Notes: a model not told the origin generated them from the letters alone. 64,000 nt of DNA from Streptomyces violaceoruber (GCA_000720805.1 JODI01000008.1:62001-126000), one strand, 5' to 3'. Shown: positions 45,252 to 54,790, counted from the stretch's first letter. Program-made: numbers and translations.

Positions 45252-45922
45252 CCATCCGCGTTCTGCTCGCCGACGACCAGACCCTGCTCAGGTCCACCTT
45301 CCGCATCCTCATCGACTCGGTTGCGGACATGACCGTCGTCGCGGAGGCCGCCGACGGTCAGGAAGCCATCGACCTCACCGGCACCCACCGGCCCGATGTG
45401 GTCGTCATGGACATCCGCATGCCGGGCATCGACGGACTGACAGCCACCGCCGACATCTGCTCCCGACCCGAGCTGTCCACGACCCGCATCCTCGTGCTCA
45501 CCACCTTCGAGAACGACAGGAACGTCGCCAAGGCGCTGCGCGCCGGCGCGAGCGGCTTCCTCGGCAAGGACGTCAGTGCCGACGTCCTTCTGTCGAGCAT
45601 CCGCACCATCGCGGCAGGCGACTCCCTCCTCTCCCCCATCGCCACCCGGGCCCTCATCACCCGCTTCCTGGCCATCCCCGACACCGACGACTTCCTCGCC
45701 CTCCCCGGACTCCTGGGCGCCCTCACCGAACGCGAACGCGAAGTCATGGCGCTGGCCGCACACGGCAAGTCCAACGCGGAGATCGCCGACGAACTGGTCC
45801 TGAGCCCCCTGACCATACGCAGCCACATCCAACGAGCCATGACGAAACTCCACGCCCGCGACCGCGCCCAACTCGTCGTCATCGCTTACCAAAGTGGCCT
45901 GGTAACGCCCCATCAGCGGTGA
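45248..45922 (+). CDS. LuxR/NarL-type response regulator
   Basis: 224 residues, ATG overlapping the kinase stop. The receiver domain has DDQ at residues 9-11, phospho-acceptor Asp55 in VVVMDIRMPG, Thr and Lys in the usual places (LTTF, GKDV). The LuxR helix-turn-helix is residues ~158-217 (LTEREREVMALAAHGKSNAE, LSPLTIRSHIQRAMTKL). It is the cognate partner of the kinase just upstream. Targets are unknown; the MMPL exporter upstream and the protease downstream are candidates. Confidence 0.95.
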   Translation: MTIRVLLADDQTLLRSTFRILIDSVADMTVVAEAADGQEAIDLTGTHRPDVVVMDIRMPGIDGLTATADICSRPELSTTRILVLTTFENDRNVAKALRAGASGFLGKDVSADVLLSSIRTIAAGDSLLSPIATRALITRFLAIPDTDDFLALPGLLGALTEREREVMALAAHGKSNAEIADELVLSPLTIRSHIQRAMTKLHARDRAQLVVIAYQSGLVTPHQR

Positions 45923-46376
45923 CAGCCAGGGCGAACGTCCTGGAGTCCCGTCGCCCCGGACATCGTCGATCACGAGGAGGGGCCGAGGGGGACCACGTCG
46001 GACCGGACGCATGGCACGCGAACCGGGAGGCGAGGGCGCAGGGAGGCGGCAGCCGCGCCTACGCCGGGGGCGATGTCACCGACGCGGAACCTCAGCCGAC
46101 CGACGGTCCGACATTCATCGACAGGTCCGGACGCGGTGGACGTCAAATCGGCAGCGCAGCGGACGAGTTGCCCGATCATGCAGCCCGTAGCGAAACCGTT
46201 GCCGTCCCGTGGGAAGTCACCCCCGGCGAGCGCATATCGTGTGAGGCCGTTCCCGAAGTCGGTGAGACCGGTAGGAACTCGGCGTGAGATCGGTGTGAGA
46301 TCGGCTGGGTTTCGGCCGGGTTCGGCTCGGGATCACCACCGGAGCACCATGTTCGTCCACGCAGGGGGAGTCAGAG
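45923..46376 (+). other. 454-bp gap with 11-bp repeat array near the protease gene
   Basis: No supported gene; the frames here are continuations of shadows. The useful content is at the right end, where six 11-bp direct repeats precede the protease start. Confidence 0.55.
46262..46327. promoter_or_regulatory. Array of six 11-bp direct repeats upstream of the protease gene
   Basis: Consecutive 11-mers: GTGAGACCGGT, AGGAACTCGGC, GTGAGATCGGT, GTGAGATCGGC, TGGGTTTCGGC, CGGGTTCGGCT. The third and fourth differ only at the last base, and the others keep the CGG end. An 11-bp period puts each unit on the same helix face, as in sites for OmpR/PhoB- and SARP-type activators. It ends 49 bp before the ATG. 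Confidence 0.6.
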
Positions 46377-47600
46377 ATGCGATCGATACGGCCGTCGTCC
46401 ACCGCTCGTCGGGGGAGGAACGCGCGCCGCACCACTTCCCCCGTGCTGGCCGCCGTCGCACTCGCGTCGGCGCTCGCGCTCACCGCCACGGCCTGCGACG
46501 CGGGCGGTGCCGAGGCAGGCGGCGAGGCCAGCGCCTCCGCCGCGTCCCAGGGCGACGGCAAGATCACGATCCCGGACGACATCAAGGACAAGCTCAAAGA
46601 GCACGGGATCGACATCGACAAGTGGAAGAACGGCGCCTGGAAGAACTGGGACAGGGACGACTGGCTGCGCGAGGCCGACGAGTACATCAACCCGATCATC
46701 AAGGGTCTGTGGAATCCGGACCGGATGCGGGACGCCGACGACCCGGACAAGGCCGTGGACGCAGGCGACCTCACCGGTGACCAGGGCGTGACCGACCCGG
46801 CGCCCGAGCCGGTGGACGCGAAGGCCGTGTCGCCTACGTACCACGCCAAGGTCCCCGAGGCGGGCAAGGTGTTCTTCGACTCCCCCGAGGGCACGATGGT
46901 CTGCTCCGCGACGGTCGTAAAGGACCCGGCCCACCCCGGCAAGTCCAACCTGGTGTGGACGGCGGGCCACTGTGTGCACGCCGGCAAGAAGGGCGGCTGG
47001 TACCGCAACATCGCGTTCGCGCCGTCGTACAACGACGAGGGCAAGCCGGCCGAGGAACTGCGGAACGCCACCAGGGAGGAGGTCGCTCCCTACGGTGTCT
47101 GGTGGGGCGACTGGGCGCAGACCTCCGACCAGTGGATCGAGCAGGGCGGAGAGACGGGCGGTGACGGCGCCTCGTACGACTTCGCGGTCATTCATGTGAC
47201 CCCCGAGGACGGCGGCAACGGCAAGTCGCTGGAGGAGACCGTCGGTTCTGCGCTTCCGGTGAACTTCAAGGCTCCGGCGGTGACCGGCGTCGACAGCATC
47301 ACGGCGACCGGTTACCCGGCCGCGCCGCCGTTCGACGGACAGGCGCTGTACCAGTGCCAGGACAAGCCGGGACGGCTGTCGATCAACAAGGCGGATCCGA
47401 CGATGTACCGGATCGGATGCACCATGACGGGCGGTTCGTCCGGCGGTGGTTGGGTCGCCACGGGCTCGGACGGCAAGCCGGCGCTGGTGTCCAACACCTC
47501 GATCGGCCCGGCGACCGCCGGCTGGCTGGCCGGTCCTCGGCTGGGTGGGGTGGCCCAGGGTGTGTACGACTCCGTCAGCAAGAAGTTCGCGGGTCGGTGA
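46377..47600 (+). CDS. Exported trypsin-like serine peptidase, possible lipoprotein
   Basis: 407 residues from ATG 46377, with GGGGGAG upstream. N-terminal Arg-rich (RRGRNARR) then a hydrophobic core ending LALTATAC, with Cys40 as a possible lipid-attachment site (imperfect lipobox). An acidic/Lys region of ~110 residues precedes the peptidase domain. Triad: His198 in WTAGHCV, Asp268 in SYDFAVIHV and Ser355 in GGSSGGG. This is the V8/glutamyl-endopeptidase-like branch, not the classical GDSGGP. It ends before a strong shared terminator. The 11-bp repeat array suggests regulated expression. Confidence 0.88.
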   Translation: MRSIRPSSTARRGRNARRTTSPVLAAVALASALALTATACDAGGAEAGGEASASAASQGDGKITIPDDIKDKLKEHGIDIDKWKNGAWKNWDRDDWLREADEYINPIIKGLWNPDRMRDADDPDKAVDAGDLTGDQGVTDPAPEPVDAKAVSPTYHAKVPEAGKVFFDSPEGTMVCSATVVKDPAHPGKSNLVWTAGHCVHAGKKGGWYRNIAFAPSYNDEGKPAEELRNATREEVAPYGVWWGDWAQTSDQWIEQGGETGGDGASYDFAVIHVTPEDGGNGKSLEETVGSALPVNFKAPAVTGVDSITATGYPAAPPFDGQALYQCQDKPGRLSINKADPTMYRIGCTMTGGSSGGGWVATGSDGKPALVSNTSIGPATAGWLAGPRLGGVAQGVYDSVSKKFAGR

Positions 47601-47645
47601 CCGTGGGGTCGGGGAAACCTCGGCGCCCGGTGGTCGCGACATGCT

Positions 47646-47684
47646 GAAGGCCCGCCCCCTGCGGTCGGCAGGGGGCGGGCCTTC
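47646..47684. terminator. Strong hairpin between protease and hflX
   Basis: A perfect 17-bp stem GAAGGCCCGCCCCCTGC with loop GGTCG, between the convergent ends at 47600 and 47763; it should work in both directions. Confidence 0.85.
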
Positions 47685-47762
47685 GGGCTGTGCCACGCGG
47701 CTTGAGCGACGTTTCCACGACGGTCGGACGTCAGACCGGCGAGGCGACGTTTACGCGATGGC

Positions 47763-49256
47763 TCAGGCGAGCGGTGCGGGGACGTACGACGCCAGATCTG
47801 CCGCCAGTTCCTCGTGCACGCGCGCCTTGAGCAGGGTGCCCTCCGGCGTGTGTTCCGCGGAGATCACCTCGCCCTCGTCGTGGGCCCGGGCGACCAGCTT
47901 GCCGTGGGTGTACGGCACCAGCGCCTCGATCTCGACCGAGGGCCGCGGCAGCTCGTTGTCGATCAGCGCGAGCAGCTCGGTGATGCCCCGGCCGGTACGG
48001 GCCGAGACGGCGATCGAACGCTTCTCGATCCGCATGAGCCGCTGGAGCGTCAGCGGGTCGGCCGCGTCCGCCTTGTTGATCACGACGATCTCGGGTACGC
48101 CGGTGGCGCCGACGTCCCTGATCACCTCGCGTACGGCGGCCAGCTGCTCCTCGGGGTTCGGGTGCGAGCCGTCCACCACGTGCAGGATCAGGTCGGACTC
48201 GCCGACCTCCTCCATGGTGGAGCGGAACGCCTCGACCAGGTGGTGCGGCAGGTGCCGGACAAAACCGACCGTGTCCGCCAGCGTGTAGAGGCGGCCGCTC
48301 GGGGTCTCGGCCCGGCGCACGGTCGGGTCGAGGGTCGCGAACAGGGCGTTCTCGACCAGCACGCCCGCGCCCGTGAGTCGGTTGAGCAGCGAGGACTTGC
48401 CGGCGTTGGTGTAGCCCGCGATGGCGACCGAGGGCACCTTGTGGCGCTTGCGCTCCTGGCGCTTGATCTCGCGGCCGGTCTTCATGTCCGCGATCTCCCG
48501 GCGCATCTTCGCCATCTTCTCGCGAATCCGACGCCGGTCCGTCTCGATCTTGGTCTCACCGGGACCACGGGTGGCGAGGCCGCCGCCCTTGCCGCCGCCC
48601 ATCTGACGGGAAAGCGACTGACCCCAGCCTCGCAGCCTCGGCAGCATGTACTGCATCTGGGCGAGCGCGACCTGCGCCTTGCCCTCACGGGACTTGGCGT
48701 GCTGGGCGAAGATGTCGAGGATCAGGGCCGTACGGTCGATGACCTTGACCTTGACGACGTCTTCGAGGTGGATGAGCTGGCCGGGGCTGAGCTCACCGTC
48801 GCAGATGACGGTGTCCGCGCCGGATTCGAGGACGACGTCCCGCAGTTCGTCGGCCTTGCCGGAACCGATGTAGGTGGCCGCGTCGGGCTTGTCGCGGCGC
48901 TGGATCACGCCGTCGAGCACCAGCGCGCCCGCGGTCTCCGCGAGGGCGGCGAGCTCCGCGAGGGAGTTCTCCGCGTCCTGCACGGTCCCCGAGGTCCAGA
49001 CGCCGACGAGCACGACCCGCTCCAGGCGGAGCTGGCGGTACTCGACCTCGGTGACGTCCTCGAGTTCGGTGGAGAGGCCCGCGACGCGGCGCAGGGCCGC
49101 GCGGTCGGAGCGGTCGAACTGGTCGCCGTCCCGCTCTCCGTCGATGTCGTGGCTCCAGGCGACGTCCTCTTCCATCAGGGCATCGGCCCGAAGACCTTCG
49201 GGGTGAGACGGCGCGAGGCGCTGCGTGTCCTGGGAAGAAGATGAAGAGGAGGTCAT
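47763..49256 (-). CDS. hflX: Ribosome-associated GTPase HflX
   Basis: 497 residues from ATG 49256 (MTSSSSSSQDTQ), with AAGGA upstream. HflX splits or rescues stalled ribosomes. The N-terminal HflX domain (LVGVWTSGTVQDAENSLAEL, IGSGKADELRDVV, VICDGELSPGQLIHLEDVV) is followed by the Gly-rich linker RQMGGGKGGGLATRGPGE. The GTPase has G1 GYTNAGKSS, G3 DTVGF and G4 NKAD. It has an acidic ~60-residue N-terminal extension, common in actinobacteria. Transcription is probably independent: terminator downstream and 197 bp to the upstream gene end. Confidence 0.95.
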   Translation of the reverse strand: MTSSSSSSQDTQRLAPSHPEGLRADALMEEDVAWSHDIDGERDGDQFDRSDRAALRRVAGLSTELEDVTEVEYRQLRLERVVLVGVWTSGTVQDAENSLAELAALAETAGALVLDGVIQRRDKPDAATYIGSGKADELRDVVLESGADTVICDGELSPGQLIHLEDVVKVKVIDRTALILDIFAQHAKSREGKAQVALAQMQYMLPRLRGWGQSLSRQMGGGKGGGLATRGPGETKIETDRRRIREKMAKMRREIADMKTGREIKRQERKRHKVPSVAIAGYTNAGKSSLLNRLTGAGVLVENALFATLDPTVRRAETPSGRLYTLADTVGFVRHLPHHLVEAFRSTMEEVGESDLILHVVDGSHPNPEEQLAAVREVIRDVGATGVPEIVVINKADAADPLTLQRLMRIEKRSIAVSARTGRGITELLALIDNELPRPSVEIEALVPYTHGKLVARAHDEGEVISAEHTPEGTLLKARVHEELAADLASYVPAPLA

Positions 49257-49453
49257 TGGGTCCTTACGTCGATGGGGATTCCGATGGGCGGCGGCAGGGC
49301 GGAAGCCGAGCTTCTGAGCTGCCGCGTCACCACTTTCAACGCACGAGTGCTCCGGGAGATTCCCGTGTCCCGTGCCGCGCCGACCTGACGATGGTCGCAC
49401 GGCACGGACCGGCTCGTCACTGTCTTATTTCACACCCTTACGCCGGGCGCCGC

Positions 49454-50962
49454 CTACCTCCAGTCCGGGTGGCCGGGCATCGGCGGGGTCTTCTCGCCGT
49501 AGAGCCAGGCCTCCAAGAACCCGCCGAGGTCGCGGCCGGAGATCTCGGAGGCGAGGCGGACGAAGTCCTCGGTCGTCGCCGTGGCGTCCTGGTGGCGGTC
49601 CACCCAGGCCCGTTCCAGCTGCTCGAAGGCGGGGCGGCCGATTTCCTGGCGCAGGGCGTAGAGGACCAGCGCGGCACCTTCGTAGACGTTCGGCCGGAAG
49701 ATGCTGATCTTGTTGCCGGGGTCCGGCGCCTTGGGAGCAGCCGGCGGGCCGCCCGCCGCGCGCCAGCCGTCGGAGGCTTTGTACGCCGCCTTCATCCGCG
49801 CCTCCATGGAGCGCTTCGCCTTCTCCTCGGCGTACAGGGCCTCGTACCAGATCGCGTGCCCCTCGTTCAGCCACAGGTCGGACCAGGTGCGGGGACTGAC
49901 GCTGTCACCGAACCACTGGTGGGACAGCTCGTGCACCATGATCGACTCGATGTACCACCTGGGGTGGGCGGACCCGGTGAACAGGTCTCTCTCGAACAGA
50001 GAGAGGGTCTGCGTCTCCAGCTCGAAACCGGTGTCGGCGTCGGCCATGAGCAGGCCGTACGTCTCGAAGGGGTAGCGTCCGACCTTGCCCTCCATCCAGG
50101 CGATCTGGCCGGGGGTCTTCTTGAGCCACGGTTCGAGCGCGTGGCGGTCCTCGGTGGGCACGACGTCCCGGACCGGCAGGTCGTGCGGGCCGGTGCGGTG
50201 CAGCACGCTGGAGCGGCCGATGGAGACCTGGGCGAGCTCCGTGGCCATGGGGTGCTGGGTGCGGTACGTCCAGGTCGTCGTCCGCGCGGCCCGCTGCACG
50301 CCGGTGGGCAGACCGTTGGCGACGGCGGTGTAGCCGTCGGGCACGGTCACGCGGATGGTGAACATCGCCTTGTCGGAGGGGTGGTCGTTGCACGGGAACA
50401 CCAGATGGGCCACGTCGGCCTGGTTGGCCATGGCGAGGCCGTCCGCGGTGCGCACCCAGCCGCCGTCGCGGTTCCGGGCGGGCGTCGGGTCGCTGGTGTG
50501 CCGCACGGTGATCCGCGTCCAGCTGCCTTCGGGCAGCGGGTCCTCGGGGGTGACCACCAGGTCCTCGCCGACGCTGGTGAAGGCGGCGGGCTCGCCGTCG
50601 ACCTCCACCGAGTCGACCGTGCCGTGCGCGAAGTCGAGGTTGACGCGGTCCAGTGGGGCGGTCGTCCACGCGCCGATGGTGGTGACCGCCTGCAGCGGCT
50701 CGCTGTTGGTGCCGGGGTAGGTGAAGGAGAGGTGGTACGACGCCACGTCGTAGCCGGGGTTGCCGAGGTACGGGAAGAGACGGTCGCCGACACCGAGCGG
50801 GGTGGCGGGGGCGCTCGCGGCGAGGAGGCAGACCGAGACGGCGGAGGCGAGCAGTGCGGTCGCCTTCAGGCGTCCTGGGGTCCTCAGGCGTCCTGGCCTC
50901 TTCAGACGTCCGAAGGTTCTGAGGCGGGCTCGGGGAGCCGGGGTGCAGGGGTTGAGCGGCAT
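49454..50962 (-). CDS. Secreted M1-family zinc metallopeptidase
   Basis: 502 residues from ATG 50962 (weak ribosome site). The N-terminus is Arg-rich, with a small repeat (GRLKRPGRLRTPGRLK), then signal core ATALLASAVSVCLLAASAPA. The N-terminal beta domain is followed by a catalytic domain with HELSH (about 340-344) and Glu 18 residues later in WLNEGHA, the HEXXH-X18-E zinc site of gluzincins. The aminopeptidase GAMEN motif is replaced by the FELETQT region, as in other short actinobacterial members, so exopeptidase specificity is uncertain. It lacks the C-terminal ARM domain of large PepN. Confidence 0.9.
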   Translation of the reverse strand: MPLNPCTPAPRARLRTFGRLKRPGRLRTPGRLKATALLASAVSVCLLAASAPATPLGVGDRLFPYLGNPGYDVASYHLSFTYPGTNSEPLQAVTTIGAWTTAPLDRVNLDFAHGTVDSVEVDGEPAAFTSVGEDLVVTPEDPLPEGSWTRITVRHTSDPTPARNRDGGWVRTADGLAMANQADVAHLVFPCNDHPSDKAMFTIRVTVPDGYTAVANGLPTGVQRAARTTTWTYRTQHPMATELAQVSIGRSSVLHRTGPHDLPVRDVVPTEDRHALEPWLKKTPGQIAWMEGKVGRYPFETYGLLMADADTGFELETQTLSLFERDLFTGSAHPRWYIESIMVHELSHQWFGDSVSPRTWSDLWLNEGHAIWYEALYAEEKAKRSMEARMKAAYKASDGWRAAGGPPAAPKAPDPGNKISIFRPNVYEGAALVLYALRQEIGRPAFEQLERAWVDRHQDATATTEDFVRLASEISGRDLGGFLEAWLYGEKTPPMPGHPDWR

Positions 50963-51124
50963 GCACCACCGCTACCAGCGCGAGCGTGCCCGGCGACGAC
51001 GGCACGCGATCAGCCACTCGAACGGGTAGGCCGGTGCCCGGCGGGTGACGCACTCCGGGAGCTCTGCGGGTGTTCCGTTCCGGAACCTCGCAGGTGAATC
51101 CCGTCGACCGGCCCCGCGGGCGCC

Positions 51125-53338
51125 TCAGTCCCCCAGCGCCTGCGGCTGTGCCCGGCTCACGTCGTACACGCCGGGGACATTGCGCATCGCCCGCATGAGG
51201 GCCGGCAGGTGGGCCGCGTCCGGGAGCTGGACGGTGTAGGTGTGCCGTACGCGCTGTCGGCTCGGGGGTTCGACGGTCGCCGAGACGATCTCGGCCCCCT
51301 CCAGGGCCATCGCCTCGGTGAGGTCCGCGAGCAGATGCGGGCGGCCGAACGATTCGGCGAACAGGGTGACCCGGCACCCGCTGGTGTCCCCCCAGCGCAC
51401 GCCGACCTCCGCGCGCCCCGCGCTCTTCATACGCTCTACCGCCGGGCACTCCGCGCGGTGGACGGTCACCGCTCCCCCGCGCACGGCGAAGCCCGTCACC
51501 TCGTCGGGCGGTACGGGCGTACAGCAGCCGGCGAGCCGTACGCTCGCCCCGGGCTGGTCGACCACGGCGTTCGCGGCGGCGGGGCGGCCGACCGGGGGCG
51601 CCTCGTCGGCGGGTGCGGTGGTGGGACGGTCGGCGGCGGCCCGGGGGGCGAGGCCTTCGGCGCCGGACCTGAAGGCCGTCACGGGCGGCTGGGGGGACGG
51701 CGCCGACCCCCCGTCCAGCGGTGCGGCGGGGGCCGGGTGCGTGGCGATCCACCGCTGGATGGCGATCCGGGCGGCGGGCGTGTGGGCGTGCTCCAGCCAT
51801 TCCCTGGAGGGCTCGGAGGCGGGGTCCTGGCCCATGAGGAGCTGGACGGTGTCGCCGTCCTTCAGAACCGTGCTCAGGGTCGCCAGGCGTCCGTTGACGC
51901 GCGCGCCGATGCACGCGTGGGCGTCCTCGCCGTACTGCGCGTAGGCGGCGTCCACACAGGTCGCGCCCTCGGGCAGACCCAGGGTGCCGCCGTCGGGGCG
52001 GAAGACGGTGATCTCGCGGTCCTGGGCGAGGTCCTCGCGGAGGGTGGACCAGAAGGTGTCGGGGTCGGGCGCGGCCTCCTGCCAGTCGAGGAGGCGGGAG
52101 AGCCAGCCCGGCCGGGTGGGGTCGACCCGCTCGCCGTCGCCCGAGACGTTCTGCTCCTCCGCGGGAGGAGCGTAGGGATTGCCGAGCGCGATGACACCGG
52201 CCTCGGCGACCTTGTGCATCTGGTGGGTGCGGATGAGGACTTCGACGACCTGACCGTCCTCGCGGGCCACGGCCGTGTGCAGCGACTGGTACAGGTTGAA
52301 CTTCGGTACGGCGATGAAGTCCTTGAACTCGGAGACCACGGGCTTCATACAGGTGTGGAGTTCGCCCAGGACGCCGTAGCAGTCGGCGTCCTCGTTCACC
52401 AGCACGAGCAGCCGGCCGAAGTCGGAGCCGCGCAGCCGGCCGCGTTTGCGGGCCGTACGGTGCAGCGAGACGAAGTGCCGTGGCCTGATGAGGACTTCGG
52501 CCTGGATGTCGGCGTCTCGCAGCACCGTGCGCATCTCGTCGGCCGCCTCGGCGAGCGGGTCGTCCGTGCGGGACGCGTTGTCGACGATCAACTTCCGGGT
52601 GTGCTGGTACTCCTCTGGGTGCAGGATCGCGAAGACCAGGTCCTCAAGTTCGGTCTTGAGCGCCTGCACACCGAGTCGTTCGGCGAGCGGGATGAGGACG
52701 TCACGGGTGACCTTGGCGATGCGGGCCTGCTTCTCGGGGCGCATCACACCGAGGGTGCGCATGTTGTGCAGGCGGTCGGCGAGTTTGATCGACATCACCC
52801 GGACGTCGTTGCCGGTGGCGACGAGCATCTTGCGGAAGGTCTCGGGCTCGGCGGCGGCGCCGTAGTCGACCTTCTCCAGCTTCGTCACGCCGTCGACGAG
52901 GAAGCGGACCTCCTCGCCGAACTGCTCGCGGACCTGATCGAGCGTCACGTCCGTGTCCTCGACGGTGTCATGGAGCAGGGACGCCGTCAGGGTCGTTGTC
53001 TCGGCGCCGAGTTCGGCGAGGATCAGGGTCACCGCGAGCGGATGGGTGATGTACGGCTCACCGCTCTTGCGCATCTGGCCGCGGTGCGAGGACTCGGCGA
53101 GGACGTACGCGTGGCGCAGCGGTTCGAGGTCGGCGTCGGGGTAGTGGGCGCGGTGGGCCTCGGCCACATGGCCGATGGCGTCGGGCAGCCGGTCGCGGGC
53201 GGTGGGGCCGAGCAGCGCGGCCCGGCCGAGACGGCGCAGGTCGATCCGCGCGCGGGCCTTCCTGCGGGGCACTGTCGGCAGGACAGGGCCTGCTGTCACC
53301 GGGCCTGGGCTCGCGGGATTCGTGGCCTCCGCACTCAT
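51125..53338 (-). CDS. rshA: RelA/SpoT homologue RshA
   Basis: 737 residues from ATG 53338 (MSAEATNPAS), GGAGGTG upstream. The HD hydrolase domain looks intact: HRGQMRKSGEPYITHPL, LLHDTVEDTDVT and KLADRLHNMRTL. The synthetase region keeps RPRHFVSLHR, FIAVPKFNLYQSLHT and VVEVLIRTHQMH, but by eye the usual metal-binding 'DL..R' strand is replaced by DFGRLLVLVNED. TGS (EITVFRPDGGTLGLPEGATC) and a C-terminal ACT domain (about 660-735) are present, with CCTPVPPDEVTGF of the RIS region. Streptomyces has a main RelA elsewhere; this second homologue was named RshA in S. coelicolor. It sets (p)ppGpp levels. Confidence 0.9.
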   Translation of the reverse strand: MSAEATNPASPGPVTAGPVLPTVPRRKARARIDLRRLGRAALLGPTARDRLPDAIGHVAEAHRAHYPDADLEPLRHAYVLAESSHRGQMRKSGEPYITHPLAVTLILAELGAETTTLTASLLHDTVEDTDVTLDQVREQFGEEVRFLVDGVTKLEKVDYGAAAEPETFRKMLVATGNDVRVMSIKLADRLHNMRTLGVMRPEKQARIAKVTRDVLIPLAERLGVQALKTELEDLVFAILHPEEYQHTRKLIVDNASRTDDPLAEAADEMRTVLRDADIQAEVLIRPRHFVSLHRTARKRGRLRGSDFGRLLVLVNEDADCYGVLGELHTCMKPVVSEFKDFIAVPKFNLYQSLHTAVAREDGQVVEVLIRTHQMHKVAEAGVIALGNPYAPPAEEQNVSGDGERVDPTRPGWLSRLLDWQEAAPDPDTFWSTLREDLAQDREITVFRPDGGTLGLPEGATCVDAAYAQYGEDAHACIGARVNGRLATLSTVLKDGDTVQLLMGQDPASEPSREWLEHAHTPAARIAIQRWIATHPAPAAPLDGGSAPSPQPPVTAFRSGAEGLAPRAAADRPTTAPADEAPPVGRPAAANAVVDQPGASVRLAGCCTPVPPDEVTGFAVRGGAVTVHRAECPAVERMKSAGRAEVGVRWGDTSGCRVTLFAESFGRPHLLADLTEAMALEGAEIVSATVEPPSRQRVRHTYTVQLPDAAHLPALMRAMRNVPGVYDVSRAQPQALGD

Positions 53339-53547
53339 GGGCACCTCCGGCTGCGTGGACCGGCGGACGGGGTGCCCCAGGGCGGACACGGCTCAGGGGG
53401 TGGCATCGGTCCCCCGTCCGGGCCGGTGCTTGATGCTATCGAGCCCATCACGTGCGTCTGACCGTCTCTCGCCGAGCGTGAAAAGGATCACCCATTCGAG
53501 CGACGGTTCGGAGGTTTACGATTTCGCGTCCCATGACAGCGCCCGGG

Positions 53548-54417
53548 TCACCGAACGGAGGCTTCCAGCCACTCCGCGTCGATCTCGCCCTCGGCGACGA
53601 TCACGGCGGGGCCTGTCATCTCGATCTCGCCGTCGGGCCGCTCGGTGATCACCAGGGTGCCGCCGGGCACGTCGACCGTGTACGTCGCCGGGGTACCGGT
53701 GACGGCCGGGTCGGCGCCGTCCCTGCGGGCGGCGGCCACGGCGACGGCGCACGCGCCCGTGCCGCACGAGCGGGTCTCGCCGGCGCCGCGCTCGTGCACG
53801 CGCAGGGCCACGTGACCCGGGCCGCGGTCGACCACGAACTCGACGTTGACCCCGTCCGGGTAGGCGGCGGGCGGGCTGAAGGGCGGCGGGTCGTACAGGT
53901 TGCCCGCGTGCGCGAGGTCTTCCACGAAGGCGACGGCGTGCGGGTTGCCCATGTTCACGTTCCGCGCGGGCCAGTTGCGCTCGCCGACGCTCACGGTGAC
54001 GTCCCCTTCGGGGAGCAGTGCCCTGCCCATACCGACCGTGATGTCGCCCTCCTTGGCGATGTGCACGGTCTTCACGCCCCCACGTGTGGCGATCGCGAGG
54101 TCGCCCTCACCGGCGTACCCGGCGCGCTGGAGGTAGCGCGCGAACACGCGCACGCCGTTGCCGCACATCTCCGCGATCGAGCCGTCGCCGTTGCGGTAGT
54201 CCATGAACCACTCCGCCTCGGCCGCCATGTCCTTGGCCTCGGGGTGCGCGACGGACCGCACGACGTGCAGCAGTCCGTCACCGCCGATGCCCGCGCGGCG
54301 GTCGCAGAGGGCGGCGACGGCGGCCGGGGGCAGGTCGATGGCGTTCTCGGGGTCCGGGACGATCACGAAGTCGTTCTCCGTGCCGTGCCCCTTGAGGAAG
54401 GCGATCCGCGTGCTCAT
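53548..54417 (-). CDS. dapF: Diaminopimelate epimerase
   Basis: 289 residues from ATG 54417 (MSTRIAFLKGHGTENDFVIV). It converts LL- to meso-diaminopimelate for lysine and peptidoglycan; note that Streptomyces walls use LL-DAP, so this feeds mainly lysine. The two catalytic cysteines are in AEMCGNGVRVF and TRSCGTGACA, each at the centre of one pseudo-symmetrical half. GIGGDGLL is typical. GAGGA directly abuts the ATG, an unusually short spacing, but no other start fits the conserved N-terminus. Confidence 0.95.
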   Translation of the reverse strand: MSTRIAFLKGHGTENDFVIVPDPENAIDLPPAAVAALCDRRAGIGGDGLLHVVRSVAHPEAKDMAAEAEWFMDYRNGDGSIAEMCGNGVRVFARYLQRAGYAGEGDLAIATRGGVKTVHIAKEGDITVGMGRALLPEGDVTVSVGERNWPARNVNMGNPHAVAFVEDLAHAGNLYDPPPFSPPAAYPDGVNVEFVVDRGPGHVALRVHERGAGETRSCGTGACAVAVAAARRDGADPAVTGTPATYTVDVPGGTLVITERPDGEIEMTGPAVIVAEGEIDAEWLEASVR

Positions 54418-54790
54418 TCCTCGATCGTACGGGGTGGCCCCGACACTCCGGCCTGCACGGGCGTGGCGGTCGCGGCCTGGGGACGCGCGTGGTCGCGGCG
54501 GAGGGTGGGGGCCCCACGGGCGCGGAATGGGACTCGCGTCCTCACCGGAGACGAGCACGGTTCGGACGGAGGTCGACGCTCCCGCGCGGGACTCGCGCCC
54601 CGGAGACGAGCATGGTTTGAACGGAGGTCCACGCTCCCGCGCGCGGGTGGGACTCGCGACCGGAGACGATCGCGGCCCGGGCTGGGATGCACACCCCCAC
54701 GCGCGGGTGGGACGCGCGTGATCGTGGCGGGGTCGGCACTGCCGCGCGCACGGGGCTCGTCCGGGTCGGTCACCCGGCCCCCGCCCCGCG
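54418..54790. other. 373-bp gap filled by degenerate ~60-bp repeats
   Basis: Same-strand gap between dapF and the membrane protein gene; open frames are Arg/Pro/Ser-rich repeats without ribosome sites. It is mostly occupied by the repeat listed next. Confidence 0.6.
54480..54765. repeat. Tandem repeat, ~60-bp period, about 5 degenerate copies
   Basis: Unit starts GGGACTCGCG or GGGACGCGCG at 54480, 54529, 54588, 54649 and 54709 (spacing 49, 59, 61, 60). Shared inner words are CGGAGACGA and ACGGAGGTC.ACGCTCCCGCGC. Copies 2 and 3 are the most alike. Confidence 0.8.
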
